A DNA stretch of 64,000 bases from Psettodes erumei (Eukaryota > Chordata > Actinopteri > Pleuronectiformes > Psettodidae): the NCBI GenBank assembly GCA_016785225.1, contig JAFBJZ010000939.1, forward strand, positions 248,001-312,000. Direction: 5' to 3'. The first letter of the stretch is position 1. Every line of letters starts with the position of its first letter. The position numbers were made by a program, and so were the translations under genes. This document shows positions 58,159 to 64,000 of the stretch, one piece after another. The notes under the pieces are model-generated. The model was not told the DNA's origin, searched no databases, and saw only the letters and a program-made list of their open reading frames with translations.

Positions 58159-61100
58159 TCGGGGTTGTCTCTAAAGAGGATAGAGATGAGCCACTGACTT
58201 CCTGGGCTCTGAGCCAGGACGAAACCATTCAACTATGATGTACACAGAATGTACAACAGAGGGGATTAGCACACCCCATGCCTGCGATAGAAATATAATG
58301 GATAATGTTTCTGCCTTTTTTTTGTTGCAAAGGTATAAGGAGGATTATGCTATTCTCTGAATGATTCTGGTAAGGAACAATATTTATAGAATATTACTTT
58401 TTATTGTCTTGGAAACAAAGGTACCAAGAATGGAAGAAAAAATCATTTTACAAATATTCCCTTTTGTGGAAATTGGCAAATTTATGCATTCACAAAGCCG
58501 GGATGTAACTTTCTAATCCCATTTCTTCTGACAATCAGGAGAGTTTTGATTAAGTGAATTAAGGCTAGGCCCAGGACTGGCAGACAGCACAGATATTTTG
58601 TCAGTTGGGAGAGAAAGGGGGTTCCTGGCAACATCCTGAACGACAACAACAACAAAGACAACAGTTGTTGCTGCTTCTCGCTGCTTTTCTGTTGTTTGAC
58701 TCTCAGTCAAGTGCAAAACTGCTCTGGAACATTTACATACCTTCCTTTAATTATAACCATCAAATCAGAGAAGCACCAAAATAGTGTGATCATTCATTCA
58801 GAGTTGTTTTTTCAGCTGGCAGACCGACAGCATGCTGTGAACACATTTGTGAGCCTGTGCTCACAGGCCTTGATAGATGCGGGTGTTCTCAGTGCCTGGC
58901 CCTGGGAGAAGACATTTGTTATCATCCCTTCAAACATGCTGCCTTATTAAACGAAAAGTGGCACAACATACTGTATATACTCATACAAAAAATGCTGAAG
59001 TGTAGGAATCTTCTCTGCAGCTTCAAGGTTTATTCTCGTCAAGATGACTATTTCTATGATCAGTTGATGAAACTAGTTTCAAGTCTTGGGGAAAGTCGAG
59101 TCAAATCTTGAGTCACTAGAGACAAGTCCAAGTTAAATCATTTAATGCAAGTGCAAGCAAAAGTCGGGATTAACATTTTTGTAACTGTAAAGTTTAACTG
59201 GACACCACTGGTGTAGATGTTGTTTGCCATTCTAAATAAAAAAAAAAACAGTACTAAGCAGTATTAATCTGTAGGTCTGGACAGCAACAGCTGAGCCTCA
59301 GAAAAAGATAGCATGACTCTTAAGACCAAATCAGAGGAAAATGGACTTAGCCTAACTAAATAGCATTAGCTGAAGCTGGTCGCCTGTGTTACAGTAAGTG
59401 AGAGAGTGAGAGTGCAATGTAAGACTCTCTCCACAACAACAAAAATTTTAGACAGACAGAACACATTGTCATCCTCTACTTTTGAGATTGAGGGAGCAAT
59501 CAGTGAAATTTAATTTGACTTCATTAGATTCAAAACAAGGAAAGAGTTCCCTGCTACAACTCCTTGCCAAGCTTTGCAATGCCCCTTCCTGTTTAGATGG
59601 CAAAATTCTCAGAAAAGCTCCGGAACTACATATCCTGACATTTTCAATAGGAAAACTTAATCAAGCAAAAGTGACCTTTGGAATAAACAGGTGTGTTCAT
59701 AATTGTAATGATTACTAATCATGGAATGGACACCTTGTTTGGTGTTAATCCCTCACGTAACTCCACATCAGGGAGTTTCAAATCATCTGAGAAATAGCTA
59801 TGTCAAGCCTCTGATCAGTTGAGACAAGTCTAAAGCAAAGAGAGTAAAAGTTGCTGAATTAAATCTCAATTCTCAAATGCTGGAGTGTGGTCATGTCAAC
59901 TTCTCAAAGCTGTGTTAGCTGTACCTTTTAGAAAGCTGAGTATCCTTTCAACCTATCAGCATATCATTAAGGTATCAAGTTTCTAAGTGTCCCACTTAGA
60001 TGTCATGACACCTCCAGATGCAAATATTTAATGATAATATGACGTTACAAAACATGAGCTTTAGCCTATTTGTCTGTGTACAAACTTATATCTGCACCAC
60101 AGTAATGACCATGGTTAGAAAGCACGAGTCAAAAAAAAGAATCTTGTCATCTTATTTCTGGTGCTCTGTCAAAGTGAGGCAGTAAACACGTCCACTCCTC
60201 AGATAATGAATAATTCAGTCACATTGTAAAAGACGCCTGTGACTGAGCTGCAGACAGGGAAACCTTGGACTGGCAGGTCAGGGTACTCTGGAAGTTGCAT
60301 GGATCTATTTGCGGCGTTATAGATTTTTAAGTGGACCTCACAGGAGTTGGAGTGCCACAGGAGTGATAACAGGTGTTAATATTTTATAGGTGGGTAGCCA
60401 GGCAGCGTTCAGACACAAAAGATGGTGCAGCGTCGAATGTGATGCAGCGCTGCACTTGTGTTAGCCTGTGAAGGCTTTTAATGGGGTACCAAGCTTAATT
60501 GGTGGGCAGCTGCCAGAGGATCGTAAAAACAGCTATAAAAGTAATAATGGCTTAGGAGAGGACAAATGATCAAAGAAACTGAATTGGTATTTAGAGGACA
60601 GAATATTCTGTTGCTGCTTCCAGGTGGACAATCAGGTTACTTCAAAATATACAAGTATTAGATGGAAAACCGTTTATCTGACTAAAAAGAAGTGCATTAT
60701 GGATGTAGTGCTTGATAAGTCTGTATTAATGGACAAATTGAGACAACTTAACTGAAGACATTGATTACAACATCATGTAATGTATGTTTTTGTGACGTCA
60801 TTACTTTTAATGTTTGTAACTGGAAATAAAAACTCCTGAACTCATGATGAAATGGCAATACTCTTAGCAGTGAGAGGACACTGGACTGTAAAGGAGAGGG
60901 CTCAGTGCCCACTTTACATCTGCCTTGCGAGCTTCACACTGATTTGAACTGATCAGAAATAGCACAAGGCCTCTAAAAAGTTACTATAGAGTATGTGGTT
61001 AGAGGGTTCTGCAGCGCCTCCTAATGTGAGGCATCATAAAATGCAGATTTTTTATAGTGGTATCACTATTACTACTCGGAATTTATAATAAAAGTGTAAT

Positions 61101-61375
61101 TTTGATTATTTAATACAGATCCGGTTACCCCCTTTTATATTGGTTTATGTATCTATTCATCATTAAAATGTGTAGTAGTTTTACATACTATATTGTTTCG
61201 TGACGCAAAGAATGTTGAAGATCATTAACGAAATGCCAGAGGTTTTCGTGTAGCCAGATAACTAATTAGCTTAGGAAGTAGGACATGTAAATAATACTGA
61301 AAATGTTTAACAGCCAGTGGCAGCTAATGTTACAGGGAAAACACACAGTTGGCGTCGTCACACATCATACATGTA

Positions 61376-61454
61376 CAGGTGCTGGCCAGTAAATTAGAAT
61401 ATCATCAAAAAGTTGAATTATTTCAGTAATTCCATTCAAAAAGTGAAACTTGTA
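61376..61454 (+). repeat. Left outer terminal inverted repeat of the Tc1 element
   Basis: 79 bp, reverse complement of 62910-62988 with one difference (A against C in ...TTCAAAAAGTG / TTCAAAACGTG...). Confidence 0.95.
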
Positions 61455-61666
61455 CATTATATTCATGCAATGCACACAGACCGATGTATTTCCAATGTTT
61501 ATTTCTTTTAATTTTGATATTTATAAGTGACAACTAATGAAAACTCCAAATTTGGTATCTCAAAAAATTAGAATATTGAAAAGGCCAATGAAAAGAAATG
61601 TTTTTTTTTTTTAAATGTTGGCCAACTGAAAAGAATGAAAATGAAAAGAATGCGCATGTATAGCAC

Positions 61667-62671
61667 TCAATACTTAGTCGGGGCTCCTTTTGCCTCAATC
61701 ACTGCATTAATGCGGCGTGGCATGGACTCGATCAGTCTGTGGCACTGCTCAGGTGTTATGAGAGCCCAGGTTGCTCTGATAGTCGTCTTCAGCTCCTCTG
61801 CATTGTTGGGTCTAGCGTATTGCATCTTCCGCTTCACAATACCCCATAGATTTTCTATGGGGTTAAGGTCAGGCGAGTTTGCTGGCCAATCAAGGACAGG
61901 GATACTATGGTCCTTGAACCAGGTACTGGTGGTTTTGGCACTGTGTGCAGGTGCCAAGTCCTGTTGAAAAGTGAAATCTGCATCTCCATAAAGTTGGTCA
62001 GCAGCAGGAAGCATGAAGTGCTCTAAAACTTCCTGGTAGACGGCTGCATTGACCTTGGACCTCAGGAAACAGAGTGGGCCAACACCGCAGATGACATGGC
62101 ACCCCACACCATCACTGACGGTGGAAACTTTACACTGGACCTCATGCAACATGGATTCTGTGCTTCTCCGCTCTTCCTCCAGACTCTGGGTCCTTGATTT
62201 CCAAAGGAAATGCAAAATTTGCTTTCATCAGAAAACATAACTTTGGACCACTCAGCAGCAGTCCAGTCCTTTTTGTCCTTGGCCCAGGCGAGACGCTTCT
62301 TACGCTGTTTCTTGTTCAAGAGTGGCTTGACACACGGAATGCGACAGCTGAATCCCATGTCTTTCATGCGTCTCTTCGTGGTGGTTCTTGAAGCGCTGAC
62401 TCCAGCTGCAGTCCACTCTTTGTGGATCTCCCCACATTTTTGAATGGGTTTGTCGTCACAATTCTCTGCAGGGTGCGGTTATCCCTAGAGCTTGTACACT
62501 TTTTTTCTACCACATTTGTCCGTCCCTTCGCCTGTCTGTTAATGTGCTTGGACACAGAGCTCTCATGAACAGCCAGCTTCTTTAGCAATCACCTTTTTGT
62601 GTCTTGCCCTCCTTGTACAAGGTGTCAATGGTCGTCTTTTGGACAACTGTTAAGTCAGAAGTCTTCCCCAT
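61667..62671 (-). pseudogene. Tc1 transposase, frameshifted, DD34E residues retained
   Basis: The start codon at 62669-62671 gives MGKTSDLTVVQKTTIDTLYK. Shifts near 62592, 62565, 62438 and 62085 break the frame. The second segment gives VIAKEAGCS and the third ESSVSKHINRQAKGR (helix-turn-helix region). The fourth (frame 62062-62367) contains KVMFSDESKF with the first catalytic D (62227-62229). The last (frame 61667-62215) contains FQQDLAPAHS with the second D (61958-61960), NSPDLNPIENLWG with the catalytic E (61853-61855), and ends ...GAPTKY. The second D and the E are 35 codons apart, so 34 residues lie between them, defining DD34E. The total span of about 1005 nt, about 335 codons, matches the usual Tc1 length of about 340. 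It cannot make an intact protein as read. Confidence 0.92.
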
Positions 62672-62909
62672 GATTGTGGAGCCTTCAGAACAAGACTGAG
62701 GGACCTTTTAAAGGCCTTTGTAGGTGTTTTGAGTTAATCAGCTGATTAGTGTGGCACCAGGTGTCTTCTATATTGAGCCTTTTCAGAATATTCTAATTTT
62801 CTGAGATACTGAATTTGGTGTTTTCATTAGCTGTCAGTTGTAATAATAAAAATGAAAATTAATAAACACTTGAAATATATCACTATGTGTGGAAGGAAAG
62901 TATATAGTA

Positions 62910-62988
62910 TACAAGTTTCACGTTTTGAATGGAATTACTGAAATAATTCAACTTTTTGATGATATTCTAATTTACTGGCCAGCACCTG
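62910..62988 (-). repeat. Right outer terminal inverted repeat of the Tc1 element
   Basis: 79 bp, ending ...ACTGGCCAGCACCTG next to the TA at 62989-62990. Confidence 0.95.
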
Positions 62989-62990
62989 TA

Positions 62991-64000
62991 TGTATTCGGC
63001 CAAGTCTTCTGAAGCTCATTGTGAAAAAATATTGGCAATACCAGCTACTGATTTTGAAACAAGGTATTCCTTTTGAGGTATTGCACTCAGTCTGATTCTG
63101 CCCTTGCCTTTGCCAGCACTTAGAACTACAGCATGTTCATTCCCCTGAGTGCAGGAACACAGCTAATTCAGATCAGCTGATTAGACACCATCTTTTCACA
63201 CAACTTCAACTGCTTCTTCAAACAAATTCAAGGCAGCAATGCAGTGTAGTTTTAGCTATTGCGCAAGGCAGCAATCCCACTGCATTTTGGTGTTCTGATT
63301 TGAACCCAAACCACAATCTTTCCCTCAAACCTCATCATGTTGTTTTTTTCTGTCTCAACAAAACCTTTACCTCACGATTGTTACAAAAATATTGTCAGTT
63401 GACTATTTTTGAAACCATGATTTTTTTTTAGGTCAAGCTGAGTAAATTAGGATCAATTAAGATCAATAAAAATGACAAGTGAAATGGTTATTTTGGTTCA
63501 TTCTTTGTAAATGATCAAGAAGTGCCTGAATTCTGACTGTGAAGATGAAAACCTGAAACTGCATTAGCAAAGTAATCAGCAGCTGATCAGTCAAACTATA
63601 TTGAGTATTGGTGAAAGCGCCATAAAATGTTCAAGCTGAAGGAAATCCCAGGTTACTGATTTCAGAGCTGGTCTTAAGTAAAACCATGTTATTAAAAAAA
63701 TTATTATTTTTAAATTTTTAAATATACTGATATTATTTATTATATTATTCTTTATTATATATTTCCATAAAATATACACATTTAGATGAATAAATTATGA
63801 CAAATAATAAAATAATTTGACAGGCCGAGCCAAATGTAAATTATGAAAGAAATGTAAGAAATGTAAGAAGGAATGTAGCACTCGGCTCTGAACAATAAAT
63901 CAATGAGAAAAAAACTAATAAAATGAATAAAAAAGAAAATGGATAAGGAGAAGACTGGCTCTTTGGGTGACTTCAGCCTTCATCTCTCCTAGATGAGACT
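62991..64000. other. Unassigned non-coding DNA
   Basis: AT-rich sequence running into an A/T-dominated stretch at 63680-63930. No gene or recognised repeat. Confidence 0.5.

Larger units (their letters stand above)
56041..61373. other. Unassigned non-coding DNA with microsatellites and a complex, CNE-like stretch
   Basis: No complete gene. The stretch 60190-60540 is compositionally complex and unique-looking (GGATCTATTTGCGGCGTTATAG, GATGCAGCGCTGCACTTG, TACCAAGCTTAATTGG) and may be a conserved non-coding element. A short segment at 57282-57356 could be a membrane-segment exon and is treated in the findings. Open frames are at most 118 codons and largely arise from CA/TG tracts and pyrimidine bias. 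Confidence 0.45.
61376..62988 (-). mobile_element. Complete Tc1-like DNA transposon (IR/DR type), transposase on the minus strand
   Basis: The 1613-bp element is flanked on both sides by TA (61374-61375 and 62989-62990), the Tc1 target duplication. The outer inverted repeats, 61376-61454 and 62910-62988, are 79 bp each and differ at one position, beginning CAGGTGCTGGCCAGTAAATT. A second, more diverged inverted pair lies inside at about 61527-61588 and 62775-62840. Both outer and inner repeats carry the core AAATTAGAATAT, so each end has two direct-repeat transposase sites, as in Sleeping Beauty-like IR/DR elements. The transposase gene between them is frameshifted and listed separately. The two-site ends, TA duplications and near-identical arms make the boundaries very secure. 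Confidence 0.95.

Overview
The window looks like a gene-poor stretch of a teleost fish nuclear genome, probably a percomorph. It is AT-rich with many (CA)n/(TG)n tracts. The recognisable coding remnants all belong to transposable elements typical of ray-finned fish: Tc1-like DD34E, mariner, hAT, L2/CR1-like LINEs, and a second LINE class whose reverse transcriptase carries FMDDL. I found no complete host protein-coding gene, no rRNA or tRNA gene, no CRISPR array and no bacterial-style operon. Nearly all open frames of 60-180 codons are chance frames or microsatellite and polypyrimidine translations. The exceptions are the transposon frames listed. Family assignments come from recalled family motifs and consensus patterns, with no database search.

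Layout. 1-8.1 kb: unassigned DNA with one clean non-autonomous hAT element (4339-4887) flanked by an exact 8-bp target duplication. 8.1-18.1 kb: a Tc1 terminal fragment (8131-8290), microsatellites, a piece of a recurrent teleost repeat (14630-14790), a hammerhead-like repeat motif (about 15616-15638, minus strand), a Tc1 transposase fossil with an internal deletion (15968-16599) and a mariner fossil (17690-18040, minus). 18-28 kb: a short perfect hairpin, a CpG-dense spot followed by a consensus splice donor (21790-22293), and blocks that look like conserved non-coding DNA. 28.9-35 kb: an L2/CR1-like LINE keeping an ORF1 esterase-like end, the start of the endonuclease and a 3' tail (28990-29690), a second copy of the recurrent repeat (30450-30815), and another Tc1 fossil (34670-35000, minus). 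35-48.8 kb: mostly unassigned, with an 87-bp-arm palindrome bounded by a 16-bp direct repeat (40508-40780).

48.8-55.2 kb: an L2-like LINE 3' end (48793-49715, minus) and a long decayed second LINE (50585-52325, plus). The third copy of the recurrent repeat follows (54855-55200). 55.2-64 kb: polypyrimidine and tetranucleotide repeats, unassigned DNA, and a structurally complete Tc1 element (61376-62988). That element has TA duplications, 79-bp outer inverted repeats with one mismatch and an inner repeat pair. Its transposase keeps the DD34E residues but has at least four frameshifts.

Nothing here works together as a pathway. The window is best read as intergenic or deep intronic DNA shaped by successive transposon insertions. 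The observations I would follow first are the recently moved but ORF-broken Tc1 copy, the palindromic element with hammerhead-like CTGATGA cores, the CpG-dense candidate first exon, and the decayed FMDDL-type LINE.
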